A stretch of 64,000 nucleotides of DNA from Endomychus coccineus (taxonomy: Eukaryota > Arthropoda > Insecta > Coleoptera > Endomychidae). Below the pieces are notes generated by a model. It did not search any database, was not told the origin of the DNA, and saw only the letters and a program-made list of their open reading frames with translations. Shown in pieces: positions 10,206 to 22,055 of the stretch. The stretch lies in assembly GCA_958510875.1 (NCBI GenBank), contig OY294068.1, positions 16,713,297 through 16,777,296 of the forward strand, given 5' to 3'. How positions within the stretch are numbered: position 1 is the first letter of the stretch; each line of letters begins with the position of its first letter. Made by a program: the position numbers and the translations under genes.

Positions 10206-11734
10206 TTTTTCTCACTGGATATGCAGATCGACATTCACTAATGTTCGATCAATCATTCCTTGTATTGGGACCCACTCCAAACATGTTCTTATTTCCTCTC
10301 GTCACTGTTGCATTTGCACATGACATGATGGGCCAACTAATGCCGAACGCTAGTTCATCGTTCATTATATTCCAATGCAAATACCTAGGTATATTGAACT
10401 CCTGAATCAGCTAGCCTGCAATGGACATTTGAGATTGAAAACTGGGGGCGCAATATATTTATGTCTCAGAAATCAAAACAAAAATCTCAAGAAGACATCT
10501 TCCTGAAAACAGGAGACGTCAAGAAGAAGAAGTAGAAATGCTTCATCTGATCCAGATTTAGAAATGGTACATTCAGAGAGTGAGATTTTTGAAATTCAAT
10601 CGTTTCAAAATTAATAAGTACCCATAATTTTCTTAACGACCAGCTCGCTTATAATAACTTATCAAATTTGTTGAATCGGTAATATCGGTATGATATTTCG
10701 ATGAATTCCTTTCATTACTTACCAACTTACCATAATTTTGTTTAACATATCAAAAAATGGTACTATTAAAAATATTTATCGAACATAATTTTATTAAGTA
10801 CTTTTCCTTGCTCATAACGTAATAGAATTTCAAAACTCAATTTTCATCAAGTAACCACGTAAATCGTGAAGACACAATGAGTAATACAGAGACTCTCTTT
10901 TACCGATACCGGATTGTGACGTAAGAGCAAGCCGTATTTCAATATTTTTTTACAAGAAAACTGTTGGTTCAGATTTTAAAGTTTATATGGAAATGGACTT
11001 TTTGCAATGCAGGGATTCAATTCGAGAATGTTCAATCATGAACATTCTCGCCAAACATTACAAAGGAAGGAGTAACTAAAGCAACAAGTGAACGCCAATG
11101 CAGAAATAGTTACAAATCTGTATTGCTTCTCTACCTTAGACTTAATATCAAGGATTTAATTAACGCTCGTTGCCCCTTAAGTGATGATAAAAGGCAATTA
11201 ACAACCTTTTTAGAAGTTGAAAGGGAAATAAAACCGGAGTTTTCAATGCTCTATCAAAAGTTGGCACGTTTAAGGTCAATACGACCTATTTCCCCCTAAG
11301 CTGAAGTTCACGTTCACACTTTTAAACTTTTCCCTCACGTGAAATATATTTCATTTTTATGTATAATGATTAAAAAACTTTCGAGGATTTAATTTCGTTT
11401 TTAGTATTTAAATTTTATCTTCAAATACAACGTTGGATTTGGTCCAATGCATTGTGTGAATTGATGCTTTTTATATATTCCTAACGAAGTAGGCAGTGAG
11501 CCAACTTGAGTCCATTATATTTACAGCTAATTCTTTCAGTTTATTATAATTATGAGTTAGGATCCAAGTTTGAAACGTTTTGGATTTATAACCCGTTAAG
11601 GATTGAGTTATTGCAGAGTACTTCCTTGTGTGAAATGAATTTCTTTCAATTTTTAAGCAAACCCTATGCATTTGACTCACTATGAGAGAAATATTCTGAA
11701 GGTGCCATAATTTCGATATACGGATAAAAGAGAA
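10206..11734. other. unassigned intergenic stretch
   Basis: No coding sequence recognised. It contains the perfect hairpin at 11023-11050. The minus frame 11471-11737 is probably chance plus the edge of the mariner remnant. Confidence 0.3.
11023..11050. repeat. perfect 12-bp hairpin with 4-base loop
   Basis: CGAGAATGTTCA and its exact reverse complement are separated by ATCA. The arms also contain GAAnnTTC units resembling heat-shock elements, but there is no gene next to it, so no function is claimed. Confidence 0.6.
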
Positions 11735-12185
11735 CAAGGTGAAAAGCCTCTGATATACACTTCGTCCGACGTTTCTCTAATTTTTCGATCCCCTCCAAAA
11801 AATAATATGATTTCGGCAATCCTTCCAAATAGGCGTTGTTTCAGCGATGACTTCATCGTTAGAGCCAAATCTCATTCCGCCGGGCCTTTTTTTCAAGTTT
11901 GGAAACAGATAAAATCGCAGAGGGCCAAATCTGGAAGGTGCGGTGGATAACGAACCAATTCGTAGCGCAATTCATGCAACTTTGCATTGCGAATGCGGAC
12001 ATGTGCGCCGGTGTCTCGTCCTGATGGAAGAACTCTTTTTTCTTTTCCAACAGCTCTGCATAATAAACGCCAGTGATCGTTTCATCCTTTTCATCGTGAT
12101 TGATATTGACGATACATCCCAAAAAACTGTGGCCATGACTTTGTTGGCCGATAAACCCACTCCATTGAAAGAAACGTATCGTTAG
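11735..12185 (-). pseudogene. mariner (DD34D-type) transposase fragment
   Basis: On the minus strand, frames switching at 11.86-12.16 kb encode mariner blocks in order: KVMATVFWD (first catalytic Asp region), TITGVYYAELL, FFHQDETPAH (QDNAPxH equivalent), a worn PYSPDLAP segment, then NDEVIAET and GIEKLEKR toward the C-terminus. The N-terminal DNA-binding part and inverted repeats are not found. Multiple frameshifts show it is dead. Confidence 0.85.
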
Positions 12186-12654
12186 AAACCTCGTTCAAAA
12201 TAATTTTGACGTTTTAAGAAACGGATTACCTGTTTTATATTGCAAAGTATTCGTATTTTCATTGATTTGTATCTTACTTTTGATCCCTGAGTATGCAGTC
12301 TATAAACTAGAATCATATAAGCTAACCAACCTTTTCGTAAAAATAAGCCAGCATTAAGTTTCCATCAATTTCTTTGAATCCCTTGGTGTTTCTCCACTCA
12401 CATTGTATATATATTATATACTTTCTCGTGCCTTCTCTTAGATTTCACCAGAAGTAAACTGGAAAAAGCTTGCAGAGTTTCGATAATTATTTCAAATTTC
12501 GCTGTTCAAAGATAAGTTTCTTGGATGCTGTCAACCTTTGTCAATTCTAAGAACATCCTATTTAAATTGCTAAAAAATAGTATACGAACCTCGTTAGAAA
12601 AGTGATTTTACTTGATTTTTCTGATCTTGATACTTAATTTACTATCAATTAATT

Positions 12655-13335
12655 AATAACGTTACAAATATATTTTAGGTAGAATGCTGGAAGAATCAAA
12701 AATTTGTAGGTAAGGTCTGACAACCTTTGTATATTCTATCATAAATCTCTAACATCTGGTTTGAAAGTCGATACTTGAGCGTATTAGAGTTAGTTTTGTC
12801 AATCTTACTCCCACATCACTGAAGATGACTCCAATTACTATAGAAAGATTGCTTTGCAGCAATTTCTTCAGTCATTAAGTCAATCGATTGAAATCCTTGC
12901 AAATTCCTACATACGTCTTAATAATGTTAAAAGTATATTTAGGTAGAATGCTAAAATAGCAATATTTCTAGCAAGGTCTGACAACCTTTTTCTATCACCC
13001 ATAAATCTTTAACATTTGATACGAAAATGTATACTTGAGCGTAATATTTTTTGATTTCAGTCGTATTCAAACATTGCTTGAAATATATCCAAATTTTATA
13101 AGAAAATTGTTAAGCAATACATCCTTGATGCCTATCCATATACTTAAAACATCAATTCCGTTTACTCTCGTTTCTGTTTGTTTCGGCGACGTAGGCATTT
13201 TCAATTGGAATTACTGAGATAAGGACGCTTTGTACTTGATACAATTAGTTTTAAGAAATCCCGTTTTAGACAGTGATTATTTTTGATACGTGTTATGAAG
13301 ATGGTCGTGGGACCGAAACGTACACCATGTCTGGC
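12655..13335 (+). mobile_element. Penelope-like element remnant D (tandem terminal repeats)
   Basis: Two partial copies of the PLE terminal repeat (12655-12800 and 12905-13335), recognised by the AGGTAGAATGCT and AAGGTCTGACAACC blocks, flank a stub of the ORF end (12805-12900, with GAAGATGACTC). Terminal repeat, ORF remnant, terminal repeat is the arrangement known for PLEs, here after a large internal deletion. The foldback element follows directly at 13336. Confidence 0.65.
13258..13320 (+). ncRNA. degenerate hammerhead ribozyme relic
   Basis: Stem II (GGTC GTGG GACC) and GAAAC remain, but the CTGATGA core reads TTATGAAGA and the downstream stem I strand is lost at 13321. Recognisable only by comparison with the 19.4 and 39.0 kb copies. 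Confidence 0.5.
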
Positions 13336-13735
13336 CTCTAAAGGGTAATTTCGAACTTAAAATGCATCAAGGAGGTTTTTCGCGTCGCTCATCATGATTC
13401 TGACGTCAGATTTACTCGAAATCAATTCTAGGGATGGAAAATCAATCAAATTGGCAATTCTTGCACCCTTATAGATCATTTTGGCAATATATATTATGTT
13501 TGAATTTTATATTCACCAAGGCGGTTTTTTGGGTCGCTGTTCACGATTTTGACGTCAGATTCACTTGAAATCAATTCTAGGGGTGGAAAATCAATCAAAT
13601 TGTGTGCAAAATGGCCAATTTGATCGATTTTCCACCCCTATAATTGATTTCAACTAAATCTGACGTCAAAATCGTGATCGACGACCCAAAAAACTTCCTT
13701 GGTGCATTTTAAATTCGAAATTACCCTTTTGGGGG
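13336..13735. mobile_element. foldback element inserted in PLE repeat
   Basis: An inverted repeat about 115 bp per arm (13340-13455 against 13610-13732), both arms starting with AAAGGGTAATTTCGAA and including TGACGTCAGATT. A third, partial direct copy of the arm lies at 13510-13600. It has no coding capacity. It resembles a foldback MITE or a short satellite-derived palindrome. No clear target duplication. Confidence 0.7.
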
Positions 13736-13739
13736 CAAT

Positions 13740-15110
13740 TTCTGGCATCCAAGGCGGGGGAGGGTAACTGGTCAGGTTTTATGTGCTATGAATGATCCTG
13801 ATAACCCCAAGAATCGAATCTCACAAAAATTTTCCGATTCTGACCTACATGTCTTTTTTTTATTATATCTAAATTCCGGCTCATTCCCTGGACTATTTGA
13901 ATGATTGGGTTGCTTGGCAAATAGTTTAATGTACAATAATTTTGAAATAAAAGCCCCTCGACCGCTTCGTGGTCTCTAGATTTTTTTATATTCTTGTGAA
14001 TTTATCTATTTTCCGAACAAAATTATGCTAAAAATATAGTGTGAACTGTTCTATAGTTTATTAGTGGTATGTAACATTCACAATAGAAATTTGATGTAAC
14101 TGACGAAGTTACGAAATGACTGTTGGGCCATTATTATAGCATACTCAGTGAACATAATTGTACATTCGTGCTTATTACACTAGATAGAGAAAATTGCAAG
14201 TAACACTCACACGACATTTTCAGTAGTAGAGAGAAAGTGTCCACTGGTTCATATGAAGTTTCCTGGAAGCTTACAAAGATCAAATCTGAGAATGACTACA
14301 AGCATTTCATTTGTTCATCTGAATCGTGATTCGAATTAATTCATGAGCGCTGTGGATTGTGAATTATTTCTTCGTCCTTTGAATATGAGTTTCCCCTTTA
14401 TTACTACCTTCATAGAACGCGTCAGAGTTGCCAGTGTGAAAAGGCTCGACTAATATCAATTATTTTACTCCATTTCTGTTATATTTGAGCATTTATGTGG
14501 AGTGATACGATATTAACAAGGATTTGATTGTATTTATTAAATTTCAATAACAGTGAAACGTTAAATTTCGTATCATTGTCGAAATAGACCGCTTTGTAAA
14601 ATGAACCTTTTTGATAGACTATTTCATTGAGCAACATATGAAACGAATAGTCGATATTCAGATAATTAGGATAGTTGATTTTGCAGCTAGTGTGCTCGGA
14701 TGGACCCAAATAACTCGCGCTGAAAAACTGTTTCAGCATAGAACTTTATGATGTGAACCACACATTAGAGTGAGATGCATGAATTTCAATTCGAGGGGAA
14801 GCGAAAGATATTCCATTTTCAATTTTGTGAGCATAATGTGAAGGCCAACAACGAAAATCATATTTTAATTATAGAAGGCCCGTTAGTTATTAAGGAGAAT
14901 GGTTTGGTTTTATTAATTCCTCTGCTCAATTAGATCAAAGAATATTGAAGATTCGAGTTCATGAGCAGTATTGCATTAAAAACACATAGAAATTTTGCCC
15001 GGAAGGAGGAAATCAACTTCACGCTTTTTGCAAGCAGTACAATTCCACTACGTGGCTTATTTTACATAGAATTCCAAATTCAAGTACTCATTGTCGATTC
15101 CCAAGCCGCT
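13740..15110. other. unassigned; one unrecognised minus frame
   Basis: No element recognised. The minus frame 14479-14739 (86 aa, with an SxYLGPSEHTSCKINYPNY-like start) is open and varied but unrecognised and unsupported. Confidence 0.25.
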
Positions 15111-15114
15111 ACAT

Positions 15115-16245
15115 TCAATATAGCCTTATTATCATAATTGATATCATTGCCAATAAATTTAACAATTTCCACTGTAAAATTCAATTCACTTGTCGAATAG
15201 AAGTGAACAAAAACATGAATTTCCTAGATATGAACAGTAGGCATGATTCAGATGAAAAAAAAATTCATGGTTCACTAAAATAGTTTGGTCTCAATGATAT
15301 CTCCATTTCAATTCAGTTGCAGTAACAAATTAGAAGAAAAGTGTTATCAACAGCTGTAGGGATCAACTCTTAAAGTCGGGGCGGTTTGCCCCAAGCTGAC
15401 CCGTGGTCCTGGTGGAGGCATATGAATTGAAACATAAAAACAGTTAAACTTTACTAAATGTAGAGCTTGATGTCATTACGACTTAATGTCTTGCTCTACT
15501 AAAATAAAAATAGTAAGGATACAAATGAATAGTACTAATCTAAGCAATGATTGATCATTAGGAATCTCTCCATATGATATCTGATTATGATATGCCAATA
15601 TATGAATGTATGAATATATAATAATGTCCTATAATGTTAATGGTATTGTGTCCTAGTTAATCTAGTCTAAGATGTCAAGGTAGCTTATAATAAACAATAT
15701 GTTTATTACACTCGTAACAGTAAACATATTGTTTGGTGTATCATCTATGAAATACAAACATATACTTAATAATATTACTAATAGAAATAAGGTCGCATTC
15801 TATAATTTAGGGATTTTAGGTAATCTCGTATAGGGATGGAAGATTCCTATACTACACAGCATTACAGATCGCGCTGTTGAATTGTCCCACCTAGAGGACC
15901 GTCCCAAAAATTTTTAAATTGCTCGTAATACACCCAAAAACATTTTTCAACCTCATCATTGAGGGAAGAAGGAAGAAAATCTACAATAGAACATTACCAT
16001 TCATTCCAGGGACCTCAGATAAAATAGAGAAATCTTTAAAAAAGTATGAAATTTTTGTTGTGCATAAGCCTACTAACTGTGTTGAGAAATATTTTCCACA
16101 TCTAATACCTTCAATACCTGAAGAAAAACAAACCCACACAGTATACAAATTCAATTGTTTGGATTGCGATGGGACTTATACAGCAATCTCTAAGCAATAT
16201 GAACAACAACATGAAACGTGACTCCAGTCTGTAAATCGTAGAACA
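15115..16245 (+). pseudogene. Penelope-like element A: RT thumb to GIY-YIG
   Basis: C-terminal half of a PLE polyprotein (reverse transcriptase plus GIY-YIG endonuclease). 15150-15260 encodes the thumb: FNNFHCKIQFT then NFLDM. After an insertion of about 600 bp (15262-15850) the sequence resumes with LTDRAVELSH and continues into the open frame 15919-16221: LPFIPGTSDKIEKSLKKY, VVHKPTN, and VYKFNCLDCDGTY, where the GIY-YIG core begins. The YIG part reads YTAI, so the nuclease is probably dead. The same region is uninterrupted in copy B (37.9-38.4 kb). Confidence 0.82.
15692..15734. repeat. 14-bp perfect inverted repeat
   Basis: AAACAATATGTTTA (15692-15705) and TAAACATATTGTTT (15721-15734) flank a 15-base loop. 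It lies within the ~600-bp insertion in PLE copy A. Confidence 0.6.
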
Positions 16246-16259
16246 TACGTTCAATCATT

Positions 16260-16740
16260 AAGTCATATTTATACTAATATGATTGATTAAAACCCTTGGA
16301 AATTCCTGCATGCTTCTTTATAATGTTAGAAGTATATTTTAGATAGAATGCTCAAATAGCAATATTTCTAATAAGGTTTGATAACCTTTTTCTCATAAAT
16401 CCTCAAAATCTGGTTCGAAAGTCGATATGTGAGGGTTATATTTTTTAGTTTCAGTCGTATTTTTGAAACTTGAACTTCGTATTTTATAAGAAATTTGCTG
16501 AGCAGTGGCTCCTTGATAGATATCCATATACTTAAGACATTAATGTGTTACAATTTCGAATACTCGTATTTCTGTTCATTTCAGCGACATGTGCTGATAC
16601 AATTTGTTTCAAGAAACCCCGTTTCAGACATTGATACTTCTTCTGATGATGGTCGTAATAGCGAAATGTACGTAAAGACGGAAATAATAAGCAAATGTGT
16701 AAGTGTGACCTATTTTCCGAGAATGTTTATATTATTCCCA
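16260..16740 (+). mobile_element. PLE terminal repeat, copy A
   Basis: Follows the GIY-YIG remnant and matches 38590-39065 and 19035-19515 along its length, ending at the GTGACCTATTTTCCGAGAA block. It carries a hammerhead motif at 16637-16680: CTGATGA at 16643 and GAAA at 16663 are intact, but stem II has mismatches (GGTC against TAGC) and stem I is imperfect. Confidence 0.75.
16637..16680 (+). ncRNA. hammerhead ribozyme, weakened (PLE A)
   Basis: Self-cleaving RNA motif of PLE terminal repeats. The conserved core CTGATGA...GAAA and the TGTACGTA stem III segment followed by AAGACG are present. Stem II pairing is disrupted and stem I is shortened to TTCTT against AAGAC with a mismatch, so activity is doubtful. 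Confidence 0.6.
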
Positions 16741-16859
16741 ATAAGGATATGGTCCAAACTTGATGGAATTCAAAGTAGTTCAACTGAGATTCGTGTAAGG
16801 GTTAAACACGTTACAGCACCAATATGTAAGTGGTTCTCACACATTATTTCTTAAACCGA

Positions 16860-17000
16860 CTTCCGTACAATTTTTCGGGCAAATTGTATCAAATGAAATA
16901 TCGGGGTATTTTGAGGCTACCAAACTGTTTTCAGAGCTGCAGTATGGTTTTAGCAGGATCCGAAGTACGATAGAGGCCATTACTGAAATGAACACCACTC
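16860..17000 (+). pseudogene. non-LTR RT scrap
   Basis: About 140 bases translate to a segment ending ELQYGFSRIRSTIEAI, matching the LQYGFRxGRST box between RT motifs 2 and A of non-LTR elements. Nothing else of the element remains. It ends just before the long-TIR MITE. Confidence 0.6.
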
Positions 17001-17063
17001 ACGGACCCCCAAACACCAACTCAAAATAATTCGGATAGATTCATAAATGCTCAAGACCTGAAT

Positions 17064-18041
17064 AGTCCAGGCATTTAGGCAGGGAAGCCGAAGATTTTTG
17101 TTCAAATTTCGACAAGTTCTGAAAGACAACTACAAGTTGTATGAAAAAATGTTCGGTACAAACTTTGTTGAAGAAATTAATACGCGATTTTTGACTTTAG
17201 TCCGAAGTCAATTCGATGTCGTGGGCCCAAAATAGAGCCCATTCAGTGTGCTCTCTAGCACATTGAAAAATTGAGTATGTTTCAGATGGTTTTTATTTTT
17301 TTCATATTCTGTTTCTGTGGAAAGATAGTATTTTTATTTATATTTTGAAAAATCCGTATTTTGCAAATTCATGAGAAGAATTCCATCATTCTGCACCTAA
17401 TATCCGAAATTCAAGCATTTTGGTGAAAAGACATAACTTCGGCGCCATTTCGAAAATTTTGGACCACCGAACAATCCTATTTCTCGAGGTTAGGAATTTT
17501 TACGGAATCCAAATACTAGGTTCTATTAGAGGTTTCCATAACGAGTATTTTCAGCTCAAGCAAATCGATTTGAATTGAATAGAAGTGGAGCTATCCTGAT
17601 AAATGTATTAGGGCCTCGAAAGGGCCCAGTTTTAAGCCTATCGACAAAAGCCTTGGATCAAATTACAGAGAAATACATCGGATATTTGATGTTGAAACAG
17701 CGTACGGTGATTCGTTCTCACTTCACTCTTCACCGAAACAGAATATGAAAAAACAAAAACTCTTACATATACCAAATTTATCAATGTGCTAAGAAACACA
17801 CCAAATGGGCCCTAACTTGGGCCCATGACCTCGAATCGACTTTGGATATGAGTCAAAAATCAGGTATTAGTTTTTCCAACAACTTTTGTCCTGAAGATTT
17901 TTTCATAAAGTTTCTCACGAAACGTAATTTATCCAAATGCGAACTTTACCATCGTGTTCAGCGCGTCAAAATAAGTAAGAATAGACCAAAAATAAAAATA
18001 TGCCGAAATTCGGACGAAAAATTTGCTTAAATGCCTGGACT
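17064..18041. mobile_element. long-TIR MITE (~1 kb)
   Basis: Begins AGTCCAGGCATTTA and ends with its reverse complement. Similarity of the arms extends inward for roughly 200 bp or more, including the GTGGGCCCAAAATAGAGCCC block near 17221, mirrored near 17800. No transposase is visible in the ~500-bp centre; the frame 17842-18030 lies in the arm and is not protein-like. No convincing target duplication, so the superfamily is unassigned. Confidence 0.75.
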
Positions 18042-18044
18042 GGA

Positions 18045-18774
18045 AACTACTTGAATAAAATTTCGCCCCTATTACAATACTTTCCTTGAACTATATGCAA
18101 CGTGTAGTGGAAAAACTAAAAACATCGGAAATCGAGATTTACACCATCAACAAATGCTTATTAAGATGGACAAGGGGAGTGATGAATAATCATTTTTCGT
18201 CTTTCTATTCTTATTGACTGTAATTAATGATCGTATCCTGATGTAGCGTTTTAAAAATTGCATGTATCCCCTAATTAGTAATATGTTGTCGTGTACATGA
18301 TACCGGGCCCTTGAATTGATCGATCATCACTATTAACCTAATTATATTCTCTTCTCGTGAATGATGATCGATGGAATGGCTGGCTTATAGGATATTAATT
18401 ACAAAGTGCAATTGAGTTTCCATCAATTTACACTCCAGATTAAGGGCAATATGCAAGTAAGTGATTCATACGTAGGTGTAGGATGTATGCATAAGTAAAA
18501 TATCAGTACAGCGACTACATAATTGTATGCTCTACGTCTACGACATTCAGCCAATTACAGTTTTTCTTGGAGTCGTGTGAATGGTTCGTATAAGCAGCTG
18601 AAAACTTCTCAGCAAGCGAGCAAAAAATCATCGCCGAAGCAAGATAATCTCGAGGATTGCTGAAGAATTCCGCGATCATGATGTAAACACTATTTTTTGT
18701 ATTATATATACATATATACATACTATATTACAGCATATATATACAAATATATATATATAAATATATACAAATAA
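18045..18774. other. unassigned, AT microsatellite at its end
   Basis: No gene recognised. 18700-18770 is a TATATACA-type low-complexity tract. Confidence 0.4.
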
Positions 18775-19515
18775 TGCAACATATACATACAATATTTACA
18801 AAAAAGAATGTATGGCCATAAGTATAGCACAAGAAATAAAAACTTAGAAAATTCCACCGCCCTTGCTGAACACTGCTTTGATTATAACATCAATTTGATT
18901 ACAAAAATGTTAATATTTTAACTAAGGAAACCAATTATTATAAAAGATCTATCCTGGAGATGATTCACATAAAATGTAACTCCAAATCTGTAAATCATAG
19001 GAATGATATTCAGGAATTAAGTCAGATTTATGCTTAATCAATTAAGACTCTTGCAAATTCCTACATGCGTCTTCATAATGTTAAAAGTATATTTTAGGAA
19101 GAATGCTTAAAAGTAATATTCCAATACAGGTTTGCAACATTTTTCAAGTACATAAATCTTACATCTGGTTCGAAAGTAGATACTTAACATAATAGTTTCG
19201 ATCTTCAGTTGTTAAGAGACTATACCAACATGCGCTTGTATATTATAAGAATATAACTGAATAGTGGATTCTTGTTGAATTTTTATACTTGAATATTGAC
19301 GGTACAATTTCGATTATTCGTGGTGCTGTTCGTTTCGACGGCGTGTACTTTTTTGATTGAAATTTGTGCAATATGGACGCTTGTGCTCTAATTAGTTTTA
19401 AAAAACCCATTGTTTTGTCATAATAAGTCTTCTGATGATGGTCGTGAGACCGAAAGGTACGTAAAGACGAAAATATAAAACAAAGTATAAATGTGACCTA
19501 TTTCCCGAGAATTTT
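18775..19515 (+). mobile_element. Penelope-like element C, 3' end
   Basis: 18775-19010 encodes, with one frameshift, the C-terminal part of the PLE GIY-YIG domain: NSTALAEHCFDYN, then NILTKETNYYKRSILEMI and LSQIY. 19035-19515 is the terminal repeat with a well-preserved hammerhead ribozyme (19427-19469). Everything upstream is lost, a normal 5' truncation. Confidence 0.8.
19427..19469 (+). ncRNA. hammerhead ribozyme (PLE C)
   Basis: Stem I GTCTT (19427-19431) pairs with AAGAC (19464-19468). Core CTGATGA 19432-19438. Stem II GGTC (19440-19443) and GACC (19448-19451) with loop GTGA. GAAA 19452-19455. A minimal 2-bp stem III around loop GTAC follows (one G-G mismatch in this copy), and the cleavage site would be after A19463. 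Minimal stem III is the known PLE form, which often acts as a dimer. It probably processes the PLE RNA. Confidence 0.85.
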
Positions 19516-19949
19516 TGTATATAATTCATACTGGGTCAAGAATCTTTATTACTATTTTTTGTACAATCATGAAAAATATAAATATTAAGTTACATATTGC
19601 GAGAAAAATTCATTAAAAATTCGAAATATTCGGATTTACTTCCTTAGCGTTTTTATGGAAATCGAGTTTCTATGGAATTTCGTGCTGACATTTACGAGAA
19701 ATATTTTCCAATTTGTGATAATGTCTGATAGTGGTAGTTAATGTCATGCACTCCTCCAGAGTTAAAACATGTAGTCGATTCTACTATTGGGAGCTTAGGG
19801 TAATTATTTACAAGAAGGGCAACATCCCCGATTTTTATGAAAATTTTTTCTTACATACTACGCACGTGTACCTTATGTACGATCGTAAAAGGAAAATCTG
19901 AGGAAATGCAGTTTTTAAGAAAAAAATAAAATCTTCTCATAATTAGCAC

Positions 19950-20890
19950 CATGTTTATCTCAAGATATTGACCTCAAAAGCACATAACATCTAGCCTAAA
20001 CATTATGAAATAAAAGATAATGATAATAATGAAAAGCATGTATATGATAATTAAAGATAATAGAAAGAATATTACAATTAACTTCATTGCTAATATTATA
20101 AAATTATTAATCAGAATATTCTAATAATGAAAACTGAAGTTGAATAAAATTACCTAGGGAATCTAAATTAACTAAACGAAAGAAATGAAACTACAATTAT
20201 TAAAATGATATCTCAACCAGGATTGATCTAGGGAATCGAAAAGCTATGAATTGATTAAATGTATTATTGACTTGAACTTGAATAAAACTGATTTGAATTA
20301 AACTGAAACTCTGATTTTAGCGAAAACACCCTCTTACCAAAAATACTCTGAAGAATCTATTAAAATTAATGCAATTAAAAATGACAAAGTGCCACGTGAT
20401 TTTCCTGAAATTAGGGAAGGATCCCCGAATTGTTCAACCAATGATTCAGAACTCATTCAGAATGTTTGCTGTGGGAATTTCTAAGCTTATCTGACCTTTT
20501 CTAAGTATTGCCAACTGATTTGGATGTACATATTATTTCAACTATAATCAAGACTATATTTGAAACAATTTTGAAATTTTGATGATTTGGTACTACGTTA
20601 CTTTCCGATTTACGTGTGATACATTTTGATTAATTATGTAACTTATGAAAGACGTGTAAAACTTCCATATTGATTGACAATAGGCCTGGAATACCTACTA
20701 CCTAGAAATCTCCAGATGGTTCATATTAACATTTATCATGTAGCTATCCATTAGTTTCTCGTCCTATAGTGGTCATTGATCTTGACAGGTTCATGATTTC
20801 CTTCACAACCAAACTTTTGTGAACTCATTTTAACTCTCTCAACCATATCAGCTATGATATGATATCACCCACTTTGGAGCGAGTGTGAAA
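19950..20890. repeat. dispersed non-coding repeat DR1, copy 1
   Basis: Shares a long ordered series of blocks with 54350-55320 in the same orientation, for example GGGAATCGAAA, GTATTATTGA-CTTGAACTTGAATAAA, TTTCTAAGCTTATCTG, CGATTTACGTGTGATA, ATCTCCAGATGGTT, and GATATGATATCACCC at the end. No coding potential. It could be a solo LTR or a non-autonomous element; no terminal signature settled it. Confidence 0.7.
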
Positions 20891-22055
20891 CTAATTTTAC
20901 GTTCATTTTAAGAAATTCATTTACTTTTTCCCAAGATAAAATGTGTTATTGATGATAAACAGGAAAAATGTGGCGAATCGCATTGAATTCTTGTTATTTT
21001 ACTTTGAGATATTTTAATTTTACATCAAACTTCAATTTTCTATACATGGTTTGTTTTTTTAATATTGGAAATAACCTGTACATAACCCTTATTACAACAA
21101 CATAAGTCATAATTAATGTTTTTATCGATACCTTTCAAGATTGCTAGTAGTTCAAGAGGAGAAACAAGGACGAATCTACTCTCACTGAATTTGTTAAATG
21201 GAAATGCAACAAATTGAATCGAAAATTCTCTCATTGAGCCAATAATATGCATCACAACTGATTAAACCGATTCTTCTGCTCTAGCGACTGCACCATTTCG
21301 TTGACAACATAGACTCTTTAGATATATAAATCATTGTTTGAAAAACATTAACTGAAATTCTGAATGCCATTATAATTAATTTATTTCCTCTCCACTGGTT
21401 ACATCGCAATGTCAGAAGTATTTGACTGGTTTTGTCCGCGGTAACTTTGTAAAGGATTTAATTACTCTCTCGTCTTGTTCTGAAAATCTTCCGATAATAA
21501 GTGGTAGCGACCAGATTATACCGAAAAGCTGGTAACAGTATAATTATAAGTTCGCTTTCGAAGTACAAATTGCTACAGTATAGTGTCCGGTTGAGTTAAT
21601 CCGCTTTGTTGGAAATTTTTAGTTTCTTTTTTTTACGTTTCGGTGTAATTAGTCATATCTTGTAATTAAGCCCGCTGCTCGGCCTTGTGTGTTTGTCACG
21701 AAGCACTCAGATAATTTATTGTCGTATTATCTTTGCGCATTTCCTCTCATGTAAAAACTATCTTGGTACTAGCTCACCTCATACAAGATTAAAACATTTT
21801 CCGGTTGGCAGTTTCTCACCCTCTCCACTAATTTTTAATATACTCATAGGTCAGCTGCTGATGCACTTTCGAGTCTCCTTGACATGATAAATTATAATTT
21901 CCTTCTTATATCGCAATGCGACTTCACTCGTTCCTTAGAAATTCTCCGAACAAAATGCTACTTCTGTACGGATTAATCAACGTTCACTTACAGACATCTA
22001 ATTTGTAGAAATGGAGATGAAAGATCATGTTGATGTGTTTCAGAGCTGGGGTAAT
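20891..22055. other. unassigned intergenic stretch
   Basis: No recognisable gene or repeat. The open frames here are short and not protein-like. Confidence 0.3.

Noticed and set aside
18690..18775. Possible promoter TATA boxes
   Set aside because: The region is a TATATACA microsatellite; no downstream gene.
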